In this document: piece after piece, positions 32,083 to 41,106 of the stretch
Layout of the letters: the number at the start of each line of letters is the position of its first letter
How positions within the stretch are numbered: the first letter of the stretch is position 1
Program-made: the position numbers and the translations under genes
Notes under the pieces: model-generated
Databases searched by the model: none
The model's input: the letters and a program-made list of their open reading frames with translations, nothing else
Told to the model about the DNA's origin: nothing
DNA from: Azoarcus sp.
GTDB lineage: Bacteria; Pseudomonadota; Gammaproteobacteria; Burkholderiales; Rhodocyclaceae
DNA length: 44,442 bases
Assembly: GCA_031268195.1 (NCBI GenBank)
Contig: JAIRXQ010000039.1
Span: forward strand, 1-44,442
Direction: 5' to 3'

Positions 32083-33546
32083 TCAAAGCGTTTTACGCAG
32101 ACTGACGGGCGGTATGCCGAGCGATTCGCGGTATTTGGCGATGGTACGCCGTGCGACGACGATCCCCTGTTGGCCCAAAAGGTCGGCGATCCTGGCGTCG
32201 GACAGGGGTTTTTTCCCGTCTTCGGCGTCGATCATCTGACGAATCAGGGCGCGGATCGCTGTCGAGGATGCCGCCCCGCCAGTCTCCGTGGCAACGTGAC
32301 TGCCGAAAAAATATTTCAATTCGAACACGCCACGCGGCGTGGCCATGTATTTCTGTGTGGTCACGCGCGACACGGTGGATTCGTGCAACTCAAGCTGGTC
32401 TGCGATCTCCTGGAGGGTCAGTGGCCTCATTGCCACCTCGCCATGATCGAAGAACTGTCGTTGCTGGTCAACGATGGCCTGCGAAACACGGAGGATTGTG
32501 TCAAACCTTTGTTGAACATTTTTGATGAGCCAGCGCGCTTCCTGCAATTGCCCGGACAACCCGCCGCCTTGTCCGCGATTTTGTTGCAACAGGCTGGCAT
32601 AGAGCTGGTTGACGCGCAGGCGCGGCACGGCGTCCGAATTGAGTTGTACCGTCCAGCGGCCGCGAATTTTCTTCACGGTGACATCGGGCAGGATGAAACG
32701 GGTGTCCTCGCCGGAGTGGCGCGAGCCGGGGTGCGGATCGAGGGTGAGGATCAGTTCGCGCGCTTCGCGCAAGGCCGTATCGTTGCAGGCGGCCAGACGC
32801 TTCAGTTGGGCGAAGTTGCGTTCCGCGAGCAGTTCGAGGTGCTGTTCGGCGATGACGAGTGCGAGGTCGCGCACCGGGGAGGGCGGCAGGGTGCGCAGTT
32901 GCAGCGCGAGGCACTCCTGTGGCGAGCGCGCGCCGATGCCGGCGGGGTCGAGCTGCTGCACATGACGCAGCGCGATGGCAAGCTCATCGGGCTCGAATTC
33001 GAGGGTGGGCGGCAAGAGCTCGAACAGTTCATCCAGCTCCTGATGCAGATAGCCATCGTCGTCGAGCGCCTCGATGACGAAGCGCACCAGCATGCGGTCG
33101 CGGTCGGAGAGCGGCGAGAGCGCCACCTGCGCGTCGAGGTGATCGCGCAGCGAGGTGCTGGCGGCCTGTATTGCCTGAAAATCGACATCCTCGTCGTCGT
33201 CGTCCTTGCGGTTGCTTGGGGCGCTGCCCGCGCTCGACCAGTCGACGCTTTCGTCGAACGCCCCCTCGGCGCCACCCGCATCGGGGTGCTCGTCGTGGTG
33301 CTCGCCCGCGCCGGCTTCGCTGCCCGCGCCGTCCGTGGCGGTGGGGCTGGAGGCGGGCAGGGAGGCGATGAATTCGCCGCTGCCGCTGGAGGATTCTTCG
33401 CGCTCCAGCATCGGGTTCTCCAGCAAAAAACGGTCGATTTCCTGATTGAGCTCCAGCGTCGACAGTTGCAGGAGTTTGATCGACTGCTGCAATTGCGGCG
33501 TCAGGGTCAGGTGCTGCGAGAGTTTGATCTGGAGCGTGGGTTTCAT
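32083..33546 (-). CDS. rpoN: RNA polymerase sigma-54 factor
   Basis: 487 residues. Region I Gln/Leu-rich (MKPTLQIKLSQHLTLTPQLQ), an acidic region II of about 100 residues, and the C-terminal DNA-binding part with the helix-turn-helix and the RpoN box ARRTIAKYRE near 464-474. It recruits RNA polymerase to -24/-12 promoters that need ATP-driven activators. It lies 16 nt behind lptB. The ATG at 33546 gives the canonical N-terminus; the longer open frame upstream overlaps lptB in another frame. The acidic region II is unusually rich in Ser/Gly/Asp. Confidence 0.96.
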   Translation of the reverse strand: MKPTLQIKLSQHLTLTPQLQQSIKLLQLSTLELNQEIDRFLLENPMLEREESSSGSGEFIASLPASSPTATDGAGSEAGAGEHHDEHPDAGGAEGAFDESVDWSSAGSAPSNRKDDDDEDVDFQAIQAASTSLRDHLDAQVALSPLSDRDRMLVRFVIEALDDDGYLHQELDELFELLPPTLEFEPDELAIALRHVQQLDPAGIGARSPQECLALQLRTLPPSPVRDLALVIAEQHLELLAERNFAQLKRLAACNDTALREARELILTLDPHPGSRHSGEDTRFILPDVTVKKIRGRWTVQLNSDAVPRLRVNQLYASLLQQNRGQGGGLSGQLQEARWLIKNVQQRFDTILRVSQAIVDQQRQFFDHGEVAMRPLTLQEIADQLELHESTVSRVTTQKYMATPRGVFELKYFFGSHVATETGGAASSTAIRALIRQMIDAEDGKKPLSDARIADLLGQQGIVVARRTIAKYRESLGIPPVSLRKTL

Positions 33547-33562
33547 GCGCGCGAGCCTGTCC

Positions 33563-34285
33563 TCATAGCCTGAAATGCTCGCCCAGATAGACCTCGCGCA
33601 CTTTTTCGTTGGCGATGATCTCGGCGGGGACGCCGCTGGTGAGCACGCGGCCTTCGCTGATGATGGTGGCATGGTCGCAGATGCCCAGCGTCTCGCGCAC
33701 GTTGTGGTCGGTAATGAGTACGCCGATGCCGCGTTCTTTGAGGAAACGGATGATTTTCTGGATGTCCAGCACGGCGATGGGGTCGACCCCGGCGAACGGC
33801 TCATCGAGCAGGATGAGGCGCGGATCGGTGGCCAGCGCCCGCGCGATCTCGCAGCGCCGCCGCTCACCGCCGGAGAGCGAGATCGCGGTGTCGTCGCGCA
33901 GGTGCGAAATGCCCAGTTCGGCGAGCAGCTCGTCGAGGTGCTGCACGATTTCATCCTCTTTCAGCCCGCGCAGTTCGAGCACGGCGCGGATGTTCTCGGC
34001 CACGGTGAGCTTGCGAAAGACGCTCATTTCCTGCGGCAGATAGGAAAGTCCGAGCCTGGCGCGGGCGTGGATCGGCAAATGGGTGAGGCGGTTGCCGTCG
34101 AGCGAAATTTCTCCGCCGTCGCTGCGTACCAGCCCGACGATCATGTAGAAGCAGGTGGTTTTGCCCGCACCGTTGGGGCCGAGCAATCCCACGACTTCGC
34201 CCGCGGCGACCTCGAACGAAACATCGTGCACGACGGTGCGGGTTTTGTAGCGCTTGCGCAGGGCGTTTGCTTGCAGCAGGCTCAT
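33563..34285 (-). CDS. lptB: LPS export ABC transporter ATPase
   Basis: 240 residues. Walker [10 protein letters not shown] (about 38-46), Q-loop SYLPQE, signature LSGGERRR and Walker [14 protein letters not shown], the switch His in TDHNVRE. LptB powers extraction of LPS by LptFG. It overlaps recX by four nt (ATGA), with AGGAG ten nt upstream inside recX. lptA and lptC, normally just upstream, are absent; recX takes their place. Confidence 0.96.
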   Translation of the reverse strand: MSLLQANALRKRYKTRTVVHDVSFEVAAGEVVGLLGPNGAGKTTCFYMIVGLVRSDGGEISLDGNRLTHLPIHARARLGLSYLPQEMSVFRKLTVAENIRAVLELRGLKEDEIVQHLDELLAELGISHLRDDTAISLSGGERRRCEIARALATDPRLILLDEPFAGVDPIAVLDIQKIIRFLKERGIGVLITDHNVRETLGICDHATIISEGRVLTSGVPAEIIANEKVREVYLGEHFRL

Positions 34286-34761
34286 CGAGCTTCGACTCCT
34301 GGTTCCAGGCCGGTATCCTCTGGCTCCGGTTCGTTGCGCAGCACGGCGTGAATCGTCGCGGCATCGAACCCGCGCGTGCTGAGAAAACGTGCGTGTCGCG
34401 CCCATTCGCGGGCGTCAGCGGGCGCGGCGGGGAATTTTGCCCGCCATACTGCACGTGCGCGCGCCAACTCGTTCATGACTTCTTCCCCGGCCAGCGCCTC
34501 CTCGATGATTTCGCGCGCCACGCCGCGCCGCGCCAGTTCATTTTTGAGCCGCGTGTGCCCGAAGCGTTCGGCGTGAGCGCGTATCCAGCTTGCCGCCATG
34601 CGCGCGTCGGACTGGAGCGACAGCTCGCCCATGTGTTCGAGCAGCGCCGCGATTTCCTCCGGCGTGCCGTGCGGGGCGAGCTTGCGCGTCAACTCGGCCT
34701 GACTGTGGTCGCGGCGGGCGAGGTGGCGCAGGGCGCGTTCGCGCAAACTCGGCTTGATCAT
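34282..34761 (-). CDS. recX: Regulatory protein RecX
   Basis: 159 residues, helical RecX family with the three three-helix repeats: [18 protein letters not shown] at the start, [19 protein letters not shown] in the middle and [16 protein letters not shown] near the end. RecX caps and disassembles RecA filaments. It lies 27 nt behind recA and shares four nt with lptB, so lptB translation may be coupled to it. Confidence 0.94.
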   Translation of the reverse strand: MIKPSLRERALRHLARRDHSQAELTRKLAPHGTPEEIAALLEHMGELSLQSDARMAASWIRAHAERFGHTRLKNELARRGVAREIIEEALAGEEVMNELARARAVWRAKFPAAPADAREWARHARFLSTRGFDAATIHAVLRNEPEPEDTGLEPGVEAR

Positions 34762-34788
34762 GGCGGCAGCACGGGCGGGCGGCCGTGT

Positions 34789-35850
<1,062 letters not shown>

Positions 35851-36035
35851 GTGTTTCGTCCCGATGGGTTGGTGGAGATGCCGGATTATGGCATAGATAT
35901 TGCAGACAGCGGGGGCGTGTCGGGACAATCGCGGGGCAATTGCACGCCCCCCCTTGCCGCGACACATCCATACCGAACAGGTGTTCTCGATAGAGATTTG
36001 AACGAAGCCGGCGCGCGAATGATTCCCGAGTCGTG

Positions 36036-36173
36036 ATGCTTTTTCCAACGAAGCTTGGAGAACATGCCAAGTTGGTTAATAATCGATTTTTAAAAAATAT
36101 TGTTTCATTTAATCGATCCGATGCGGCTGTAACCGATGGTGTGCCGGTTTCTGGCTCACATCATCGTTTTTAA
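36036..36173 (+). CDS. Possible 45-residue ORF before the fic gene
   Basis: ATG 36036 to TAA 36171-36173, reading [20 protein letters not shown] then [11 protein letters not shown]. It crosses the AT-rich region. No ribosome-binding site or family match. Small proteins upstream of Fic toxins exist (YhfG-like), but this Fic carries its own inhibitory motif, so an antitoxin is not required. Confidence 0.2.
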   Translation: MLFPTKLGEHAKLVNNRFLKNIVSFNRSDAAVTDGVPVSGSHHRF

Positions 36174-36208
36174 GCAGGAGAAAGCCCGTTTTTAAGCAGG
36201 AGAAAGCC
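36165..36208 (+). repeat. 22-bp tandem duplication upstream of fic
   Basis: Two perfect copies of a unit that starts CGTTTTTAAGC and ends AGGAGAAAGCC. Each carries a TAA and an AGGAG. A third AGGAG (36216-36220) seven nt before the ATG is the actual ribosome-binding site. Confidence 0.9.
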
Positions 36209-36227
36209 ATTTGCCAGGAGATGCCTC

Positions 36228-37781
36228 ATGACTGATCTGCCTACAGACCCGCTTGGTGCTGCCTGGCTGGCGCGTGCCTATGACGTGATGCCGCTGGGGA
36301 GACTGCCTGTGATCAGTCAGATTGGGGGGCGGCGCGCTACGCAGGTCAGTGATGGATTTCGTTTCGAAACCTATACGGAGGCCATGCGGCCGGTTGCCGA
36401 GCCGGCCGCACATCTACAGTTTCATCTTCGGCATGAGATTCCCCATCTGGAATTCCTGACCCGTCTGTTTGCGCGTAGCGGTCCAGACTTCGTCCAAGCC
36501 TGGATAATGGCTGAACCTACCGGGCAATATGCTCGCCGGGCGGCATTTCTGTATGAATGGCTGACGGGGCAGATGCTGGAGGTACCGGAGCGCCTGGGTG
36601 GCAATTACGTTGATGCCATTGACGATGCCAGGCTGGTCGCAGCATCGAGCGACAAGATCGTCAAGGTGCGGCGCTGGCGGATAAATGACAACCTGCCTGG
36701 TACGCGCTACTTCTGCCCCGTGGTGATCAAGACCAAAGCGGTAACCCAGGCAGTCGGCCTGGATGTGCCTCGCCTATTTGGGGAACTGACGGCCGAGTTT
36801 GGTGAAGACCTGCTGATGCGGGCGGCAGTCTGGATGACGCTACGGGAGAGCAAGGCCAGTTTTGCCATCGAAGGCGAAGCTGACCGGGCAGGGCGGGTGC
36901 AGCGTTTTGCGGATGTGATGGCGCGGCGCACCGGTCAGGGAGATTTACCGTTCAGCGATGCCGCGCTGGCCGAGTTGCAGCGGGAAATCCTCGGCGATCG
37001 GACAACGGTTACCCATTTCGGGATGCGCCAGTCTCCCGTGTTCGTCGGCGAGACGGTGCACTACCAGGAGGTCGTGCACTACGTGGCGCCACCGGCTGAC
37101 GAGATCGCCGCGATGCTGGACGGGTTGCAGACATTCCTGGAAAGAACGCAAGGCCAGTCGCCCACGATGCGTAGCGCAGTGGCGGCTTTCGGCTTTGTTT
37201 ACATCCACCCGCTGGCCGACGGTAATGGCCGTGTGCATCGATTCCTGGTCAACGACGTCTTGCGTCGTGATGGCGTGATCCCGGAGCCTGTAATTCTGCC
37301 CGTATCCGCTGTCATCACGGACGACACCGGGGAGCGGCGCGGCTATGACCGGGTGCTGGATGAGGTATCCAAACCCCTGATACAGGCCGTGTGGGAGCAG
37401 ATCGTGTTCGAGCCAGTGCAGACCACCTACCAGGATGGCGTGGTGTCAAACTTCACCTTCCACGGTGCCGAACAGGCTAGGCCGCTGTGGCGTTATCCCG
37501 ATTTGGGGCCTCACGTGGTGTTCCTGTCCAACGTCATCGGGCGGACCCTGACCGAACAGATGCGCGAAGAGTCCCGTTACCTGCGCAGCCATGCACGGGC
37601 ACGCGCCGCACTCAAGGAAGTGGTCGAGATGCCGGATCAACAGGCGGACAGGGTCCTGCGCTCGCTTGAGCAGAACCGTGGCGAACTCAGCAATGTGCTT
37701 TCCAAGGAAATGCCTGTGTTGCGGCAGCCCGGTGTGTGGGCAGAAATCGTCGAAGCTGTCACCCAGGCGTTTCAGGATTAG
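36228..37781 (+). CDS. Fic domain protein (AMP-transferase), class II inhibitory type
   Basis: 517 residues. The catalytic motif is HPLADGNGR (327-335, consensus HPFx[D/E]GN[G/K]R with Leu for Phe), and an upstream [S/T]xxxE[G/N] inhibitory helix SFAIEG (211-216) marks the self-inhibited class II. Such proteins transfer AMP to target hydroxyls when inhibition is released. A long N-terminal domain of unknown type (1-190) and a C-terminal helical part follow. Start has AGGAG seven nt upstream. It lies alone between recA and the secretion operon, with AT-rich flanks, suggesting acquisition. Toxin versus regulator cannot be told from sequence. Confidence 0.93.
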   Translation: MTDLPTDPLGAAWLARAYDVMPLGRLPVISQIGGRRATQVSDGFRFETYTEAMRPVAEPAAHLQFHLRHEIPHLEFLTRLFARSGPDFVQAWIMAEPTGQYARRAAFLYEWLTGQMLEVPERLGGNYVDAIDDARLVAASSDKIVKVRRWRINDNLPGTRYFCPVVIKTKAVTQAVGLDVPRLFGELTAEFGEDLLMRAAVWMTLRESKASFAIEGEADRAGRVQRFADVMARRTGQGDLPFSDAALAELQREILGDRTTVTHFGMRQSPVFVGETVHYQEVVHYVAPPADEIAAMLDGLQTFLERTQGQSPTMRSAVAAFGFVYIHPLADGNGRVHRFLVNDVLRRDGVIPEPVILPVSAVITDDTGERRGYDRVLDEVSKPLIQAVWEQIVFEPVQTTYQDGVVSNFTFHGAEQARPLWRYPDLGPHVVFLSNVIGRTLTEQMREESRYLRSHARARAALKEVVEMPDQQADRVLRSLEQNRGELSNVLSKEMPVLRQPGVWAEIVEAVTQAFQD

Positions 37782-37841
37782 GAGAGGATAAGGCCACGTT
37801 CCGGCAGCGGCCAGGCGAGGTGATGGGATATAGCGCATGTT

Positions 37842-39281
37842 TCATTCTTCTTTCATCGAGAAGGCAATGCGCTTCAGCAAGGGATTCAGCAGATAGGTCA
37901 GGAGCGAGCGCTCGCCGGTCACGATGACGACCTCCACCGGCATGCCCGGTTGCAGGCGGCGAGAACCCAGGGTTTTCATGCCATCCTCGGTCACGGAAAC
38001 GCGCGCAAGATGGTAGCTCATACCCGTCTTCTCATCGGTGAGCAGGTCATTCGAGATGGAGGCGACTTTCCCCGACACGACGAGCGCGGGGGTATGGGCG
38101 AAAGCAGAAAAGCGCACGTCGGCCTGAAGGCCGGGACTGACACGGTCGATGAGATTAGGCGGCACATGCGTCTCCAGCATCAGTCGCTCGTCGCTGGGCA
38201 CGATGTCCATCACTTTTTGTCCTGGCGCGATGACGCCGCCCACTGTTTGCGCCGCGAGGCCCACGACCTGCCCCGTGGCGGGTGAGCGAATGATCGTGCG
38301 CGCCAGGTCGTTGCGAAGCGCGATGAAGCGCTCGGCCTCACCTTCGACCTCACCACGCACTTGAGCCAGTTCATTGTCGACTTCCTTGCGGGATTCATGC
38401 CGCCGTTGCGCGATGCGCATCCGCATCTCCAACAGCGCATGGCGGGAGCGCTCGATATTGCCCTGTACGTCGGAGATCGCGCCCATCGTCTCATCGCTCG
38501 AACGCTGCAAGGCAAGCAAAGTGTTTCTCGGCACGTAGCCCTCGTGTACGAGATCGGTCATGCCCTTGATTTCCTCGGCGAGCAATTCAAATTGCGAGCG
38601 GCGCGCTTTCAGCATCCCTTCGTTGCCCGCGATCGCCGCTTTTTGTCCCGCGATGGATTCCTCCATCGCATCGAGTTCGGCGCGCAAGGCCAGCCGGCGT
38701 GAGAGGAACAACCCCTCCTGATTAGCGATCAAGGTGGCGACATGAGCGTCATCCTTGGCTTTGAGAAGGTCGGAATGAAACGTAATCTTCTCCGTTCCGG
38801 CCTGTTCCGCTATCAGCCGCGCCTCGGTCGCCCGCAGGGTGTAGTAGCGCATTCTGGCCGCCTCGAAGTTCGCCTGCGTCGCGGCTTCGTCGAGTTCGAG
38901 CACGGGGTCGCCCTCCCTGACGAACTGACCTTCCTTCACATAGACGGCCTTGATGATGCCGCCTGACAGATGCTGCACCGCCTTGCGCTTGGTGTCGATC
39001 GACACCAGGCCCGTGGTCGGCACGCCTTCGTCGATTGGCGCAAGCGATGCCCATAGCAGGAAGCCGCCGAGACCGATGGCCAGCACCCGCAAACCGAAGC
39101 GCATGGGAGAGTGGGTGTCGACGGGCAGTTCCGGGGCCTCGTCGGCTCGCGCGATCGTCACGGGCTTGGGCGAGAGGACGCGCACGAGCGAGCCCAAAAC
39201 GCCCTTCGTCAAATGGGGTGCATCCTGATCGGTGAGTCTTTCGATCTCATCGGCGCTCTTTGTATTTGTACGATTCATCAT
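37842..39281 (-). CDS. Type I secretion periplasmic adaptor, HlyD family
   Basis: 479 residues. Cytoplasmic head of about 60 residues, a single TM (about 62-82, VLAIGLGGFLLWASL), then the beta-barrel/lipoyl and long coiled-coil region (about 130-330) and the C-terminal RspC-like stretch VVEVVIVTGERSLLTYLLNP near the end. It links the inner-membrane ABC exporter to an outer-membrane TolC-type channel, which is not in the window. It follows the second ABC gene after 10 nt, and ends 60 nt from the convergent fic gene. Confidence 0.93.
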   Translation of the reverse strand: MMNRTNTKSADEIERLTDQDAPHLTKGVLGSLVRVLSPKPVTIARADEAPELPVDTHSPMRFGLRVLAIGLGGFLLWASLAPIDEGVPTTGLVSIDTKRKAVQHLSGGIIKAVYVKEGQFVREGDPVLELDEAATQANFEAARMRYYTLRATEARLIAEQAGTEKITFHSDLLKAKDDAHVATLIANQEGLFLSRRLALRAELDAMEESIAGQKAAIAGNEGMLKARRSQFELLAEEIKGMTDLVHEGYVPRNTLLALQRSSDETMGAISDVQGNIERSRHALLEMRMRIAQRRHESRKEVDNELAQVRGEVEGEAERFIALRNDLARTIIRSPATGQVVGLAAQTVGGVIAPGQKVMDIVPSDERLMLETHVPPNLIDRVSPGLQADVRFSAFAHTPALVVSGKVASISNDLLTDEKTGMSYHLARVSVTEDGMKTLGSRRLQPGMPVEVVIVTGERSLLTYLLNPLLKRIAFSMKEE

Positions 39282-39291
39282 CTGATCGCAA

Positions 39292-41085
39292 TCAATTCGC
39301 GGGAATCCGGGAGGCCGTCATCCCGCCCATGCCGCCGTATGCCGTTCGTTCATCGGCAGTAGTCTTCGCGGTTTCCCGCCCAGGCCCCTTCGCCGTGGTC
39401 AAGCTGCGCACGCGGCCTTCTTCCATGACGAGGACCAAGTCCATCGCTGCCATGATCTGTGGCCGGTGACTGATCAACACGAGCGTCGTTCCACGATCTT
39501 TCATCGCCTTGACCGCCTGTGCCAGGGCACGGTCACCCGCCTCGTCGAGATTGGCGTTCGGTTCGTCGAGGACGACCAGACGCGGATTGCCGTAGAGCGC
39601 ACGCGCCAAACCGATGCGCTGCCGCTGCCCACCCGAGAGGAATGCGCCGCCCACCCCAATCTGGGTGTCATAGCCTTCGGGGAAATGCAAAATCATGCTG
39701 TGGACACCCGCCATCTGGCAGGCTTCGATCACTCGCTCAGGGTCGATCTTGCCGAAGCGGGCGACGTTCTCGGCAACAGTGCCTTCAAAGAGTTCCACGT
39801 CCTGCGGCAGGTAACCCAGCGCCGCCCGGTCGCTCTGCCGAATGGGCACTCCGTCTATGAGGACATCGCCCTGCGTGTGGGGCCAGATCCCAAGAAGCGC
39901 CCGCGCCAACGTGGATTTGCCCGAGCCGGAAGCCCCTTTGATGCCCAGACTCGTTCCGGCAGAAAGAGTAAATGACACATCATTCAAAATGGGCCTTGAA
40001 CGAGCGGCAGAGCCGGAAGCAGAGGCGGAGACATGAACGAACCGCACCGCCGCACCCGGTGCGTCCGACTTCACCGTGGCTCCCGCGCAAACGGGGTATT
40101 CGGTGAAAACGCGCTCCAACGAAAGGAAAGCTTTCCGGGCTGCGACGACATCCTTCCAGGTTCGGATCATGGCATCGAGCGGATAAGTCGCCCGGCTCAT
40201 CAGCGCACCGGCCGCCACCATCGCCCCGGCTGAAATTTCGCCGTCGATCGCGAGTAACGCCCCCGCCGCCAGTGTGAGCGATTGCTGCATCAACCTTACA
40301 AATCCGGTGAATGCCTGCACACGCATCTGCGCGTCCAGCGCGCGGCGGCCTTGCAGGATGGACACGACATGACGGCTCAACCAGCGGCGATGAACGCCTC
40401 CCATCATGCCCATTGCTTCGAGCGACGCGCCGTGTTCGAGTCTCGTTTCGAGCTGAGAACCCTCATCCCGTTTCGCCCTGCCAACCGTTTCCAACGGCTC
40501 TTTCATCACCTGCCCCGAGAGCCACGCCACCACGCCCAAAGCCAGGCAAAAGACGATAGCCAGCCCCCCCAAAGACGGGTGCAGGAGAAAGAGCACCGCG
40601 ATATAGATTGGCGTCCAAGGTACATCGAGCATCGCAAACAAACCCGCCCCGGTCAAAAACTGACGTACACGGGCAAGATCGTCAAAAAGGTGCGCACTGT
40701 CTTCTCCTTGCTCGCGCCTCTCGAAAGCCGCGCCAAATACGCGCGGATTGAGCGCCATATCCAACCGCACCCCAAGTCGCACCAGCAGGCGCGAACGCAC
40801 CCATTCGGAGAAACTCATCATGGCAAGAAAAAAGAACAGCACCAATGTCACCGCGTAAAGAGTGTAAGCGCTGTAACTCACCATCACCCGGTCGAAGACC
40901 TGCAACATGTAGATCGTGGGAGCGAGCATCAGCACATTGACGAGCGCGGTGACGCCCATCGCAAAAACGAATTCGCGCCGAAACGACCAAAGTACACAGC
41001 GCAGTTCGGTGCTGTTGAAGAACGCGACGAATAGGGAAAAAAACCGTTGGGAAAAAACCCGTTGGGAAAAAAACCGTTGCTTCAT
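39292..41085 (-). CDS. Type I secretion ABC exporter, second subunit (PrtD type)
   Basis: 597 residues from ATG 41085. No C39 peptidase domain; TM domain (about 25-310) then ATPase with Walker A GASGSGKST, canonical signature LSGGQRQR, Walker B VVLDEPNANLD and the H-loop His in LISHR. The first 15 codons contain three 5-codon units QRFFS/QRVFS, encoded by a 15-bp repeat with T-runs. Pairs with the preceding ABC gene (22 nt upstream), so they may form a heterodimer. Start uncertain (a TTG five codons earlier is open). Confidence 0.92.
   Translation of the reverse strand: MKQRFFSQRVFSQRFFSLFVAFFNSTELRCVLWSFRREFVFAMGVTALVNVLMLAPTIYMLQVFDRVMVSYSAYTLYAVTLVLFFFLAMMSFSEWVRSRLLVRLGVRLDMALNPRVFGAAFERREQGEDSAHLFDDLARVRQFLTGAGLFAMLDVPWTPIYIAVLFLLHPSLGGLAIVFCLALGVVAWLSGQVMKEPLETVGRAKRDEGSQLETRLEHGASLEAMGMMGGVHRRWLSRHVVSILQGRRALDAQMRVQAFTGFVRLMQQSLTLAAGALLAIDGEISAGAMVAAGALMSRATYPLDAMIRTWKDVVAARKAFLSLERVFTEYPVCAGATVKSDAPGAAVRFVHVSASASGSAARSRPILNDVSFTLSAGTSLGIKGASGSGKSTLARALLGIWPHTQGDVLIDGVPIRQSDRAALGYLPQDVELFEGTVAENVARFGKIDPERVIEACQMAGVHSMILHFPEGYDTQIGVGGAFLSGGQRQRIGLARALYGNPRLVVLDEPNANLDEAGDRALAQAVKAMKDRGTTLVLISHRPQIMAAMDLVLVMEEGRVRSLTTAKGPGRETAKTTADERTAYGGMGGMTASRIPAN
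41034..41078 (-). repeat. Three 15-bp units in the N-terminal coding region
   Basis: Units 41034-41048, 41049-41063 and 41064-41078 (the middle one differs at one base), each with a run of A/T. They encode the repeated QRFFS pentapeptide of the second ABC subunit. 15 bp is a multiple of three, so copy-number change would keep the frame; slippage inside the T-run would not. Confidence 0.9.
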
Positions 41086-41106
41086 GAAATTTCGCCGCAA
41101 ATTCGC

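Larger units (their letters stand above)
35851..36227. other. recA-fic intergenic region with AT-rich stretch and duplicated ribosome-binding sequence
   Basis: Contains the recA upstream signals, an AT-rich segment (about 36070-36112) much unlike its GC-rich neighbours, and a perfect 22-bp tandem duplication (36165-36186, 36187-36208) with AGGAG in each copy before the fic ribosome-binding site. A possible 45-codon + frame (36036-36173, [13 protein letters not shown]...) ends at a TAA inside the first repeat unit; it has no clear ribosome-binding site. Confidence 0.6.

Noticed and set aside
32083-33954. 623-codon version of rpoN
   Set aside because: The first 136 codons read lptB in another frame; the ATG at 33546 gives the canonical sigma-54 start.
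35892-35909. LexA box upstream of recA
   Set aside because: Only one half (CTGT) matches; the other arm does not, so it is noted in the region entry but not called as a site.
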